Positions 32,380 to 43,626 of a DNA stretch of 64,000 nt are shown one piece after another (positions within the stretch are counted from its first letter, which is position 1; each line of letters begins with the position of its first letter). The stretch is from Gari tellinella. Its lineage: Eukaryota; Mollusca; Bivalvia; Cardiida; Psammobiidae. Where the stretch lies: positions 43,523,550-43,587,549 of the forward strand of contig OV277864.1 in assembly GCA_922989275.2 (NCBI GenBank), in the 5' to 3' direction. The notes beneath the pieces are model-generated. The model made no database searches, was not told the origin of the DNA, and was given only the letters and a program-made list of their open reading frames with translations. Made by a program: the position numbers and the translations under genes.

Positions 32380-35300
32380 CGGTGCGAGGGAGAGTCACGT
32401 GACGCTCAAACAATTAACCCTGAAAAAAGCAACAGTAATTCCATTAAAGTAAATAATTTAAACATACTATCTTTGAATGTATGCGGCTTATCTAGTAAGC
32501 AAAATTGTCCAGAATTTCTAAATTTTATCAATCAGCATGATATTATCGGATTTCAAGAAACTAAAATGTCTTGCTTTGATACTTTTGACACTAAATCTTT
32601 TAAATGCCATTTCAAAAATAGGCGAAAAAAGTCCACCGTTAAATCGGGCGGTTTAGCTATAGCGGTAAAACATACAATAAGTCAATTTGTGACTGTGATA
32701 GAGACGGAATGTGAACTTGTTTATTGGTTTGTTATATCGAAAAGATTAACCAAAAAAGACGATATTTTATGTGGTGTTATATACATACCTCCTGAATCAT
32801 CTGTATACGCCAATGCTGATCCTTTTTCAGCCATCCAGGCAGATCTAGACTCGCTGGTTAACAGGTACAATACAGTATGCTTGTTTGGCGATCTCAACTC
32901 ACGAACTAAGCAATTAAAAGACTATATACATGTAGATAGAGATATTTCGGAACAAAGTCATTACTTTGAATTATATGATGAATATATTACTGAAGTAAAC
33001 AGTTTTTTAGAGTCTAAGGTCGAGACTGAAAGGAAAAATTGTGATAAGTCGGTGAATAATTACGGTTACAAATTGATAGAATTTTTGCAAACTAATAACT
33101 TATTTATTTTGAACGGAAGAACAAATGGTGATTTAGATGGACAGCCGACCTCTAATGATGTTAGTACTATTGATTATTTTGTATGTAGCGCCAATTTATT
33201 TCATGATATTAGTTCGTTGCATGTTGAAGATTTTTCACCACTGCTCTCAGATGTCCATTCTCCAGTTCTTTTAAACTTACACTTTGAATATATTCTTAAG
33301 GGAAGCAATGTAAATGACAATGTTATAAATGCAAATATGTGGGAGGCGTCAAAAGTAAATGAATACGTAAACATGTTTGAAAATAACGATAAATTAGAAG
33401 AAATTTTACACACGCTATCGTGTCTCGAAAATAAAAGGGAGGTAATAAACCATGATATTGATGGTGTTGTAGAGGAAATCTCACAGATGTTCAAGGATAA
33501 TGCTACTCACGTTTTCAGCCAAACACAACACACCAGAGTGACACACACTGATCATACAACGCCAGGTTGGTTTGGTAAACAATGTAGAACTGCAAGAAAA
33601 AAATTCCATTCGGCGAAATACCAATATAAATTAAGAAAAACGATACAACACAGAGAAAATTTACAAGCTGAAGGTAAACGATATAAAAGCACATTAAATA
33701 AATTTAATTTAGAATTCAAAAGAAAAAACGTTGCTAGACTCAGACGACTCGGTAATTCAAACCCACGTAAATACTGGAAAGCCCTCAATGATTCAAAGAA
33801 AACTGACATAGCAGCAAGTCTTAATGATCTACACGAACATTTCAAAAACGTCAATTATAACGATACAGAGGACATAAACGAAGTAAATATTGAGATCCAA
33901 AATAATTTCATTGAAAATCAAAACGATGCAATCAATTCAGAAATTACAATAGAAGAAATAGAAAGGGCAATTACATCATTGAAAAATAATAAGGCACCCG
34001 GTTATGACTCAGTCTTAAACGAACACATAAAAGCAACATTATATGCGATGAAACCAATATACCTGAAACTCTTTAATTTGATCTTTAACTGTGGAATTAT
34101 CCCAGAAACATGGACTATCGGTATTATAAATCCAATTTATAAAAACAAAGGCGAAACAGCGAAAGCAGAAAACTACAGACCAATAACCTTATTGAGTTGC
34201 CTAGGCAAATTATTCACTTCAATCATTAATAAAAGACTTCAGAAATTTGTAGACGATAACGACATAATAAATGATTTCCAAGCCGGGTTTAGGCATGGTT
34301 TCTCTACGGTAGACAACATGTTTATATTACATACATTAATTCAGCTACTTAAAAACAGAAAGAAAAAACTATTTTGCGCGTTTATCGATCTAAAACAGGC
34401 TTTCGATACGGTGTGGAGAGCAGGACTATGGTCTAAACTATTGAAATATAACATCAATGGCAAATGCCACAGACTAATAAAGAATATGTACAATAATATT
34501 AAATCTTGTGTTAAAGTAAACGGTAAATGCTCAGACTTTTTCCCAAGTAACATAAGTGTCAGACAGGGAGAAAATTTATCTCCCATCCTATTCTCGCTTT
34601 ACCTAAATGACCTGCATGATTTCTTTGCAAACAATGAAAATCTAAACGGAGTCCACACAGAATACGATCAAGACTCGGTCTTAACATACCTGAAATTATT
34701 TGTCCTACTATATGCAGATGACACTGTAATAGTATGCGAGAACGCCAGCGACCTACAAAACGCACTTAACGCGTACAATTCATATTGTGATACATGGCGG
34801 CTTAAAGTAAATAAAAGTAAAACAAAAATACTGATATTCTCTAGAGGTAGGCAAATGAAACATCGATTTCAATATGATGGAGAATACCTAGAGACCGTTA
34901 GTGAGTACAAATATCTAGGAGTATTTTTCAGTCGCAGTGGATCATTTTATCATGCAAAAAAACACATAGCCGAACAAGGTACAAGAGCAGTATACAGTTT
35001 GATAAAAAAGGCAAAACGATTATTACTACCAATTGATTTACAAATTGATATATTTAATAAAACTGTCAAACCTATCCTCTTATATGGCTGTGAGATATGG
35101 GGCTTTGGCAACAATGAAGTTATTGAAAGAGTTCAATTAAAGTTCCTTAAACATATTTTAAGAATGAAAAAATCAACACCTACCTGTATTGTCTACGGAG
35201 AAACTGGAGTAATGCCAATCAATATAGATATATGTACACGTGCAATCGCTTTCTGGTCAAAAGTAGTGGACACTAAATCATCAAACAAACTATCACACAA

Positions 35301-35901
35301 AGTATACCTGTCACTGAAAAATCAATCATCAGACCTGAGAGAAGACCAACTGAAAAAGTCATTTTGCTGGTTAGACAATATAAGAAATATTCTCATTAAA
35401 TGTGGTTTTAATGGCATATGGCAAACCAATATATTTCCAAATAGAACATGGCTAATTGCATCAACTAAACAAAAGCTCAAAGATTTGTTCCTAAACGAAT
35501 GGTATAACATAATTGAGACATCTAGTAGCTGCTCAACCTATAGGATTTTTAAAGACACTTTTGAGTTTGAAAACTATTTAGTAGATACACCGTATAAAAA
35601 CTTAAATCATATAATTAGATTCAGAACTAGAAATCATAAATTACCATTTGAAACTGGAAGATGGAACTCACTAAACAGAAATGAGCGAGTGTGCATTTTA
35701 TGCAAACAAGAAATAGGAGACGAATTCCATTACCTACTTACTTGTAGAGAACTATCTCACTTTCGACAGAAGTATCTCAAAAGACAATATTATACAAACC
35801 CAAACATTCTGAAATTTAAAAGCCTCATTAATACAAAGGATAAAATTGAGTTCAGCAAACTGTGCGAATTCATCAAAATCATATTAAAACTACATCAATA
35901 A
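32380..35901 (+). CDS. LINE ORF2: endonuclease plus reverse transcriptase
   Basis: The frame runs without a break from the codon after the ORF1 stop to TAA at 35899. Endonuclease landmarks are L-N-V-C-G-L (catalytic Asn), G-F-Q-E-T-K (Glu), L-F-G-D-L-N-S and the terminal S-D-V-H-S-P. Reverse transcriptase motifs follow: N-K-A-P-G-Y-D-S, Y-R-P-I-T-L-L-S, A-F-I-D-L-K-Q-A-F-D, V-R-Q-G-E-N-L-S-P, L-L-Y-A-D-D-T-V and Y-K-Y-L-G-V-F-F. The C-terminus has a C-I-L-C...D-E-F-H-Y-L-L-T-C zinc-binding motif. The first in-frame ATG comes after Q-E-T-K, so an ATG start would drop the catalytic Asn and Glu. Translation must therefore start at a non-ATG codon or arrive by readthrough of the ORF1 stop. The protein nicks DNA and reverse-transcribes the element's RNA at the target (family knowledge). 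Confidence 0.92.
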   Translation, partial: RCEGESRDAQTINPEKSNSNSIKVNNLNILSLNVCGLSSKQNCPEFLNFINQHDIIGFQETKMSCFDTFDTKSFKCHFKNRRKKSTVKSGGLAIAVKHTISQFVTVIETECELVYWFVISKRLTKKDDILCGVIYIPPESSVYANADPFSAIQADLDSLVNRYNTVCLFGDLNSRTKQLKDYIHVDRDISEQSHYFELYDEYITEVNSFLESKVETERKNCDKSVNNYGYKLIEFLQTNNLFILNGRTNGDLDGQPTSNDVSTIDYFVCSANLFHDISSLHVEDFSPLLSDVHSPVLLNLHFEYILKGSNVNDNVINANMWEASKVNEYVNMFENNDKLEEILHTLSCLENKREVINHDIDGVVEEISQMFKDNATHVFSQTQHTRVTHTDHTTPGWFGKQCRTARKKFHSAKYQYKLRKTIQHRENLQAEGKRYKSTLNKFNLEFKRKNVARLRRLGNSNPRKYWKALNDSKKTDIAASLNDLHEHFKNVNYNDTEDINEVNIEIQNNFIENQNDAINSEITIEEIERAITSLKNNKAPGYDSVLNEHIKATLYAMKPIYLKLFNLIFNCGIIPETWTIGIINPIYKNKGETAKAENYRPITLLSCLGKLFTSIINKRLQKFVDDNDIINDFQAGFRHGFSTVDNMFILHTLIQLLKNRKKKLFCAFIDLKQAFDTVWRAGLWSKLLKYNINGKCHRLIKNMYNNIKSCVKVNGKCSDFFPSNISVRQGENLSPILFSLYLNDLHDFFANNENLNGVHTEYDQDSVLTYLKLFVLLYADDTVIVCENASDLQNALNAYNSYCDTWRLKVNKSKTKILIFSRGRQMKHRFQYDGEYLETVSEYKYLGVFFSRSGSFYHAKKHIAEQGTRAVYSLIKKAKRLLLPIDLQIDIFNKTVKPILLYGCEIWGFGNNEVIERVQLKFLKHILRMKKSTPTCIVYGETGVMPINIDICTRAIAFWSKVVDTKSSNKLSHKVYLSLKNQSSDLREDQLKKSFCWLDNIRNILIKCGFNGIWQTNIFPNRTWLIASTKQKLKDLFLNEWYNIIETSSSCSTYRIFKDTFEFENYLVDTPYKNLNHIIRFRTRNHKLPFETGRWNSLNRNERVCILCKQEIGDEFHYLLTCRELSHFRQKYLKRQYYTNPNILKFKSLINTKDKIEFSKLCEFIKIILKLHQ

Positions 35902-37969
35902 TTCAGCATACATTGAGGAAGACAGCAGAAAGAGAAAGATGGAGAGAGAGAGAGAAATACTTACCTAAAAGTCATTACTTACTTGTATAATACCTACCAC
36001 TCGATCGTAACAAGATCTGTATCCCTGAAAAAAGAAGAAAAGAAAATACAACCAAAAAAACAGAACAAATGTCTCTGTAAACGAAACTTATATTTTATCA
36101 TGTATTTATGTATTGAAGGAAACACGATTATAACCAATCAGGTTTCAAGCCGTGTTACCGCTCCTGTGAGCGATGGTGGTATAATTATGTTGTGTAGTTG
36201 TATATAAGTTAAACCAAAGTTCAGCTCATATTCTTCAGTAATTTGCAAAATCTAGTAAATAATTATGAGATTTATACATGTTGTAAAACGCTTTGGATAC
36301 ATATAAGACGCCGTGTAACGCGGCGTTTGATCTGGATCCAACCCGTTTGAAAGGACGACACCTTGGCAGATCGAAATCGGTAGACTAAGGGTAACACCAT
36401 ATTTGCTCCAAATAGAGAATCATCTGCAGATGGTGTGTACCACGAGCAGATGGCTCTATAAAGAGCCACTTAAACAGGATCTGCACAGTTTACAATATTT
36501 CTTCCTGTAAATTCTACTTGAGAAAGATAAACAAAAATAAATGCGCCCTAATGACCACCTACTAAATTTCTAGTACAGGTGCTAAAGTTAAATACATGTG
36601 TTTGTTGTTATGATTATAGTCTATTGTTCACCTATGTATACATATTAATCATATTGTTACCTTCATGCAAAAAATATAATTACCTTACAGTTATTCTCCA
36701 GTCGGTGGGAACTCGAACTGGTGCTACTACACCTTGAGTCAGGTGTATGTTAATTGATCGAACAATCGCGCACGCTTCCTCCGTGGCGCGTCATTCAAAT
36801 CCGGCTAAGTGTATTCATGTATAAGCGACCAAGCAGTAATAGAATTTGAGGGATAAAACAGTGCGGAGAGCTCCTGTAGGAGTTTACTGTATTGTTTTTC
36901 TCCTGCACTTGGCGGCCACCTGCTTTAACTAATGATCGTTATCCTGCTCCAGCTGGTTGTCGTATGATAAGAGTTTGATTGTACGACTGTCGGCCAAAGC
37001 AGACTCAGTTTTTTTTTTGTTTACCCATAAATACGCTCACGTAAATTGAGCCTCTGTATTTCATTTCGCCAGAGGTCCAATATCAGCGTGCAAGCGTTAT
37101 ACCGCTAACTTGCTCTGTTCACATATATATTACAGTTGAAAATGTGCTATACAGTCTTTGTTTAAACAAGAATAGTTATTTTAGGTTATATATCGCAGTA
37201 CAATGCATGACTGAAACAAACAGTGCGATCAAACATGAGCGAGAGCTTTGCTTTGCTTCTCTTATTGATTGTTTGATTCAATGATTGATTCACTAATTCA
37301 TTCAACACTTACCTATTTTATTAAATTTCGTGCCTCCTTAAATAAGTGCTTTGATACCCAAGATTAAAAAGTAATACAAACTATGTAAATGAATCTTTAA
37401 ATGTTTTGTATGTACATGTATACATTCAGTTAATATATTGAACCTTAACAACGAGTACTCTCGTCGTTTGTAAACAATGAACTGATGAAAAGCATAATGG
37501 TATTATGCCAACAGTGTAGACCCAGATTCGGTGATTCCTAAAGGAACCCTATGATCGGGATCTGGGCTGATTGCCGCGTTGCAGTGTATAGATGCAAACA
37601 ACCATACGTAGTAAAAACAAAAAAAATTACTGTAATTACTGTAAAAATGGAATTCCCCGATTAAAAAATGCCAGAGTGGATGAGTTAAATTGAATATGTC
37701 TTACTTTCTAAGTACATTTTTCAACTGAAACAATCTGCTGATTTTACCGGTAACTCTCCCGAAATAAAAAACCCGGAACTTAACTAATAATATAAAAATC
37801 TACTGACATTGATATTAGACTGAATCATTTGTTTGAGAATACATGTATGTATGTTTTGTCTATGTATATTATGTGTTCCTCGTATATTGTCTATGTACAT
37901 AATCTGTTCCTCATGTTTTCATGTAAATCATGAACGGAGTGTAATAAAAGGAAATTTGAAAATTTGGAA
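35902..37969 (+). other. LINE 3' region with later insertions
   Basis: Next to the ORF2 stop is a purine-rich GAGAGAGAGAG stretch (35943-35954). Then come a GACGCC hairpin (36287-36351, GTGTAACGCGGCG), a box-B-like GTTCGAGTTCCC on the minus strand (about 36707-36718), an AGCTCCTGTAGGAGTTT hairpin (36839-36920) and a GTGTAGACCCAGATTC hairpin (37505-37570). The final 145 bases (TGTTTTGTCTATGTATATTATG... to GTGTAATAAAAG) look like the real LINE 3' end, with an AATAAA-type signal. Confidence 0.5.
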
Positions 37970-39332
37970 CTTGTCACGAGTATAGTGGTTACTTGCAAAC
38001 ATTTTGTATCCACGGCCGTCTTACGAAACGTCGCACGACAAATATTGTCGTAAATCATATTCTGAAATTCTAAAATTTTCTTTATTTCTCTATCTTATCC
38101 TGTCTTGTGACATCTGTTTGGAATCGTCTTTTCAAGACGATTCCAAAAAAGATGTCACAAGACAGGATTAGATGGAGAAATCACAAATCAGATGTATTCT
38201 AATGTGTTGACGTTCCCCTGATCACCTTTACGCTCGTTTATCATTAAGTTGACACCAGTATTAACCCATTGATGCCTAGATAATGCAATGAGCTCCATAT
38301 ATTACATTAACGTGTAAAGTTATACATATTCAACAATTCGAACTTAAATAAACTGTAATTGTAGGACCCGGATACACCGGATGTACATACTTAGAGACAA
38401 TACAGCACACAGCGCTTGAGGACCCATTAACCCTTTCAAAGCTACATACCTCTGTAATTATTACTGATTACATATGCAAACAGTGTAGACCCTGGTCAGA
38501 GAGCTCCTGATCATGGTGTGTACTGTTTGATGTTTGAAGTTTTCTTTGTTTTTTTGTTGTCATACCAAAAATGCAACAGTAGACTGGTTCAAAATGTCTG
38601 TACTAGAAGAGTCCAAAAGGCGTATAAATACCAACAAGAGATATTTAGGGTTGAAAGGTTACACGCTTTGAGTGCCATATAAATGTCGTCTGCTCTTAAT
38701 GACGTGTGTCACTCATTTCAACATTATTCTGTCGTTATTATACTAATATCGTCTGCATAAAATATTCAATTAAGATTTATACATTTTGTATTATTTAACA
38801 AACTTACAGAATAGTTCCAAACAGTTTGGATCCGGTTTGAGATCAAAGGTAAAGTTCAAGTCTAAAATGACACTCTGTCATCCAAAGACATACATGTACT
38901 CACACATCAAACTTTGTATCGCTAGCTAATGTGGTGTAGGAAATATGCTCCGGACAAAAGGTGCACAGACGGGCGAATAGACATGTCCAATGACTATAGT
39001 TATGCGCCTAAAGCTAAGCTTTGGGCGCGAGCATGAAACACATTTAGGCGTATGTTAAGTACTGTACATTGCGTTGAACCCTCCCTTGTTTAGACAAGAA
39101 TATTTTCCTTTTAGGTGCATTCACGTGATTGTACAATATGTTTCTAAATTTAACTCCTCGCTTATCTCATACTTCATGTGACTTATTGAGTCATATTTGG
39201 CACATATACAAACTCATTTAGATCTAATCATGTAATGTATATCATACCTATGATATTGTCATAATTGGAATTATCGACCCGTTAACCTGACAAAGCTTGT
39301 TAAAACTTTACTCTATAAAGCCCTTCACTGCC
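37970..39332 (+). repeat. Tandem unit B, 1363 bp
   Basis: It starts CTTGTCACGAGTATAGTGGTTACTTGC and ends CCCTTCACTGC, and is followed directly by unit C. The first 240 bp contain a foldback MITE (ACGAAACGTCGCACGACAAATATTGTCG..., hairpin TTGGAATCGTCTT/TTCAAGACGATTCCAA with GATGTCACAAGACAGGAT). The rest matches unit A. The unit has no reading frame longer than chance. Confidence 0.9.
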
Positions 39333-40704
39333 TTGTCACGAGTATAGTGTTTACTTGCAAACATTTTGTATGCATGGCCGTCTTACGAAACGTCGCACGA
39401 CAAATATTGTCGTAAATCAGATTCTAAAATTCTAAAATTTTCTTTATTTCTCTATCTTATCCTGTCTTGTGACATCTGTTTGGAATAGTCTTTTCAAGAC
39501 GATTCCAAAAAGATGTCACAAGACAGGATTAGATGGAGCAATCAGAAATTAGATGTATTCTAAAGTTTTGACGTATCGTAAGACGGGCCCCTGATCACCT
39601 TTAGGCTCGTTTATCATTAAATTGACACCAGTATTAACCCATTTATACCTAGATAATGCAATGAGCTCCATATATTACATTAACGTGTAAAGTTATACAT
39701 ATTCAACAATTCGAACTTAAATAAACTGTAATTGTAGGACCCGGATACACCGGATGTACATACTTAGAGACAATACAGCACACAGCGCTTGAGGACCCAT
39801 TAACCCTTTCAATCCTACATGCCTCTGTAATTATTTCTGATTACATATGCAAACAGTGTAGACCCTGGTCAGATAGCTCCTGATCAGGTTGTGCACTGTT
39901 TGATGTTTGAAGTTTTCTTTGTTTTTTTGTTGTCATACCAAAAATGCAACAGTAGACTGGTTCAAAATGCCTGTACTAGAAGAGTCCAAAAGGCGTATAA
40001 ATACCCACAAGAGATATTTAGGGTTGAAAGGGTTACACGCTTTGAGTGCCAAATAAATGTTGTCTGCTCTTAATGACGGGTGTCACTCATTTCAACATTA
40101 TTCTGTCGTTATTAAACTAATATCGTCTGCATAAAATATTCAATTAAGATTTATACATTTTGTATTATTTAACAAACTTACAGAATAGTTCCAAACAGTT
40201 TGGATCCGGTTTGAGATCAAAGGTAAAGTTCAAGTCTAAAGTGACACTCTGTCATCCAAAGACATACATGTACTCACACATCAAACTTTGTATCGCTAGC
40301 TAATGTGGTGTAGGAAATATGCTCCGGACAAAAGGTGCACGGGCGGACGAATAGACATGTCCAATGACTATAATTATGCACCTAAAGCTAAGCATGAAAC
40401 ACATTTAGGCGTATGTTAAGTACTGTACATTGCGTTGAACCCTCCCTTGTTTAGACAAGAATATTTTCCTTTTAGGTACATTCACGTGATTGTACAATGT
40501 GTTTCTAAATTTAACTCCTCGCTTATCTCATACTTCATGTGACTTATTGAGTCATATTTGGCACACATACAAACACATTTAGATCTAATCATGTAATGTA
40601 TATCATACCTATGATATTGTCATAATTGGAATTATCGACCCGTTAACCTGACAAAGCTTGTTAAAATACATTTAGTCTCTATACTCCATAAAGCCCTTCA
40701 CTGC
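39333..40704 (+). repeat. Tandem unit C, 1372 bp
   Basis: It differs from unit B by scattered substitutions and small gaps. For example, GGGCGCGAGC after AAGCTAAGCTTT is missing here at about 40389. The 5' MITE is closed by a GTATCGTAAGACGGGCCCCTG end (39575-39594), which unit B has lost. Confidence 0.9.
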
Positions 40705-41036
40705 CTTGTCACGAGTATAGTGGTTACTTGCAAACATTTTGTATCCACGGCCGTCTTACGAAACGTCGCACGACAAATATTGTCGTAAATCAGATTCTAA
40801 AATTCTAAAATTTTCTTTATTTCTCTATCTTATCCTGTCTTGTGACATCTCTTTGGAATCGTCTTTTCAAGACGATTCCAAAGAGATGTCAAAAGATAGG
40901 ATAAGATGGAGAAATCAGAAATTAGATATATTCTAAAATTTTGACGTTTCGTACGACGGGCCCCTGATCACCTTTACGCTCGTTTATCATTAAGTTGACA
41001 CCAGTATTTAACCCATTTATGCCTAGATAATGCAAT
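40705..41036 (+). repeat. Tandem unit D, first 330 bp only
   Basis: It repeats the unit start through the foldback MITE (perfect hairpin TTTGGAATCGTCTTTTCAAGACGATTCCAAA) and on to CACCTTTACGCTCGTTTATCATTAAG and GATAATGCAAT. Then the similarity stops. Confidence 0.88.
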
Positions 41037-41151
41037 ATGCTTCATATATGTATTTCTTGGAAGATTCCATTACAAGTTTAAATATGTACACTGGTGATCT
41101 AAAGGCACCGTAGTGTTTTGTTCTAAACAGCAGACACTTTATATTGAATAG

Positions 41152-41411
41152 CAAACAGTGCAGATCCTGGTGAGATGCCGCAAATTGCTCACCAGGGTCT
41201 TCACTGTTTGTTAATGTCTACTTTAGATCGATAGGTCTTAACCCTTAGCCCGCCAAATAAATTGTCGTCTGCTATATTTCTCGTCTGCTTCAAGTTTCAA
41301 AGTGCTTCAAAGTTGCTCAAAATTGCTGAAAATGTTGTCCGAGTGTCAAACAGCTTGGATCCGGATGAGACGCCGAGTTACTCGGCGTCTCATCCGGATC
41401 CAAGCTGTTTG
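41152..41411. repeat. Two hairpins: GCAGATCCTGGTGAG and GACGCCGAG types
   Basis: At 41152-41212, AGCAAACAGTGCAGATCCTGGTGAG/...CTCACCAGGGTCTTCACTGTTTG forms a hairpin with arms of about 25 bp. At 41346-41411, CAAACAGCTTGGATCCGGATGAGACGCCGAG/TTACTCGGCGTCTCATCCGGATCCAAGCTGTTTG is almost perfect. The second is framed by TTAACCCTTAGCCCGCCA (41239) and TGGCAGGCTAAGGGTTAA (41434-41451), so 41239-41451 is a complete MITE of the TTAACCCTT type. Confidence 0.8.
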
Positions 41412-41451
41412 CATATGGAGCTATAGTCGTGACTGGCAGGCTAAGGGTTAA

Positions 41452-42663
41452 TCGGTTAAAAACTGGTATTCATTTTATTATCCGTTTACGTGATCATTTT
41501 ATGCAGGATTGACTGAAATGTACAAGAGAATATCTATACAATAACATATCACACAGCAATCTTCAAATCAAACATATCATTATATAGTAAATACAATCAG
41601 TCTATACAATCTTTCCTTCACATATTTATGTGAGGAGGAAGAAATATATCCCTTCTCCTGAAATGCCCGACTTTTATACCATTTTTAGGCAGAGCAGGAG
41701 TCGAGAAGTTTTGACACAGAGCAGACGCAAAGTAAAACTGTTAACCCATTGAACCCTGATAATTCAGATTGACAATTTCAGTTTTCAATTAAGTATTATC
41801 CTTGACAATTTAGATAAGTCTTTCACAATATAATGCTAAATGATAAACAGTTGAGATCCTGATTAGAGGGGATTTCTTAAAGGAGCCCTGTGATAGGGAA
41901 TACAAAGTTAGCATACATGCAGATAACACTGTTTGAAACGAAATCAGTATGTTTATGGGAGTTAATGGGTAACACACTATTCGAATTACAAAAGATGTTG
42001 GTAATACACTATGCCCCCTGATGTGACTATAACCTCTATATTACCTTGTCCTCCGTTGACATGATGCAACGTGTACTGAGCCCAAGAGCTTCTTGAGTTG
42101 AGCACACATGCCATAATTATAACCATGAAGTCTCATCCTATCATGTAGTTCCAAAGTTATGGCCAACGTTAAACCCAGCCTATTTGGATTTCTAAATTAC
42201 ATGGACAAAGCTATACTGAGTTCAGTCTCAAACTGAGCTTTTTGAGTTGAGTACACATGCCAATCTCTAACACAAGTAGTGCAAATCTTGATTATGGACA
42301 ATGTTAAAGTTGTATACAATACAAACAGACAAACAAGTAGGTCAAACACGATATGCTCCCGACTAGGTCATAAAACCAAAATACATGTACATTGTAATAT
42401 ACCTTAATTGTAGATAACACAACATGGACACATACGATAAATATAATACATACCTAAAACTGTACCGAACACATTTCATTATAATGCCCAATGTGTTTGA
42501 GAAGAATATCAACTGATATAAATATGTATATAAAGAATTTCAATGACTAAATGACCACACTTTTAAGCCTTTTTCTGCCATGGTCTCTCCCAGATGAATG
42601 TTCAAATTTAACGTTTAAACAAAGACACTTCAATATTGAGTGCAAAAGGAGTTAAAAAAACTG
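41452..42663. other. A+T-rich DNA, nothing recognised
   Basis: A TTGAGATCCTGATTAGAGG/...CCTGTGATAGGGA hairpin-like trace is at about 41850-41905. No gene was found. The stretch lies 3' of gene B. Confidence 0.4.
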
Positions 42664-43574
42664 GGTTATGCACATAAAGCATTTGAGATGAGTCTGAGAT
42701 CGTTCTCAAGCTTCTTATTGGTCAGCATTTTGATTGGTCAAACTTAATTAGACGCTCAAATCAGACTTATCAAACGCTTGAAATCGATCTCAGTCTAATA
42801 TCAATCGCTTTATAACCAGGGAACCAGAGTCCATGCTTATAAATCTAGCACTTATTTGAGTTGAGTCTGAGATCATTCTCAGGCTTTTGATTGGTCAGGT
42901 TTGAGCATTCTGTTCACATTTGAACAATCAAAATCTTGGATAACGAAAGCCAATCATTTTGCAATTTAACCAATTTTTGGTTAAAATAACTTTAAACGGA
43001 TTGTCATTCATACGAACCCAAAATCATCCAGTAACAGCACATAACACAATCTCTGTATTGTTACATGCCAGACACCCCGAGTTATGTACAACACCATTCA
43101 TATTAACTCATTGACCCTAGTGACATATTTACTTTATACACATTGTACCAGTGGAATAGCAGAATTGTGCTATGTAAACAGTGAACAACAAAGTTGAACA
43201 AACCCAGAGGACTCCTGGGTCCATGCTTATAAAGCGTTTGAGCTGAGTCTGAAATCGCTCTCAAGCACTTGAGAACGCACTCAGACTCAACCTAAACGCT
43301 TTATAAGTGCCGGGCCAGTAGAAGCCCTCTAATCAGGGTATGCACTCTGCCATGCAATACATTGTAAAACACCAATCTGAAACAGCCCAAAACAAGGACT
43401 AGATTAATTTGGAAACTTGAATTGTCCATTTGAAGTTCCAGTGATCAACGAGTCAACATGTTCGTCAAGGGTCCATGCTTATAAAGCGTTTGAGTTGAGT
43501 CTGAAATCGTTCTCAAGCATTTGCCTTCAGAACGAACTCAGACTCAATTCAAACGCTTTATACGCACTGGACCT
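42664..43574. repeat. Cluster of foldbacks, TTATAAAGCGTTTGAG family
   Basis: Copies lie at 42664-42820, 43216-43318 and 43469-43574, with a half copy at 42836-42910 (CACTTATTTGAGTTGAGTCTGAGATCATTCTC). Each has outer arms of the CCATGCTTATAAAGCGTTTGAG type and an inner TCTGAGATCGTTCTCAAGC. All lie just downstream of the gene B stop codon, so they may fall in its 3' untranslated region. Confidence 0.75.
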
Positions 43575-43626
43575 TGTGCCTTGAAATAATGCTCCCACAA
43601 ACTACTGCAATTCACTGTTTATCTCT

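Larger units (their letters stand above)
29269..37969 (+). mobile_element. Long non-LTR retrotransposon (LINE) inserted in a tandem array
   Basis: The element interrupts the junction ...TTCACTGCC|TTGTCACGAG..., which is intact at 39324-39343. It has a short 5' region (GAGAGGAGGAACGAGAACGAGG), ORF1, ORF2 and a 3' region ending GTGTAATAAAAGGAAATTTGAAAATTTGGAA. The overlap at the two flanks is at most 1-3 bases, so there is no clear long target duplication. Most of the roughly 2-kb 3' region (36.2-37.8 kb) looks like later hairpin insertions. ORF2 is uninterrupted over 1142 codons, which suggests a fairly young copy apart from the ORF1 insertion. The clade was not assigned. Confidence 0.85.
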
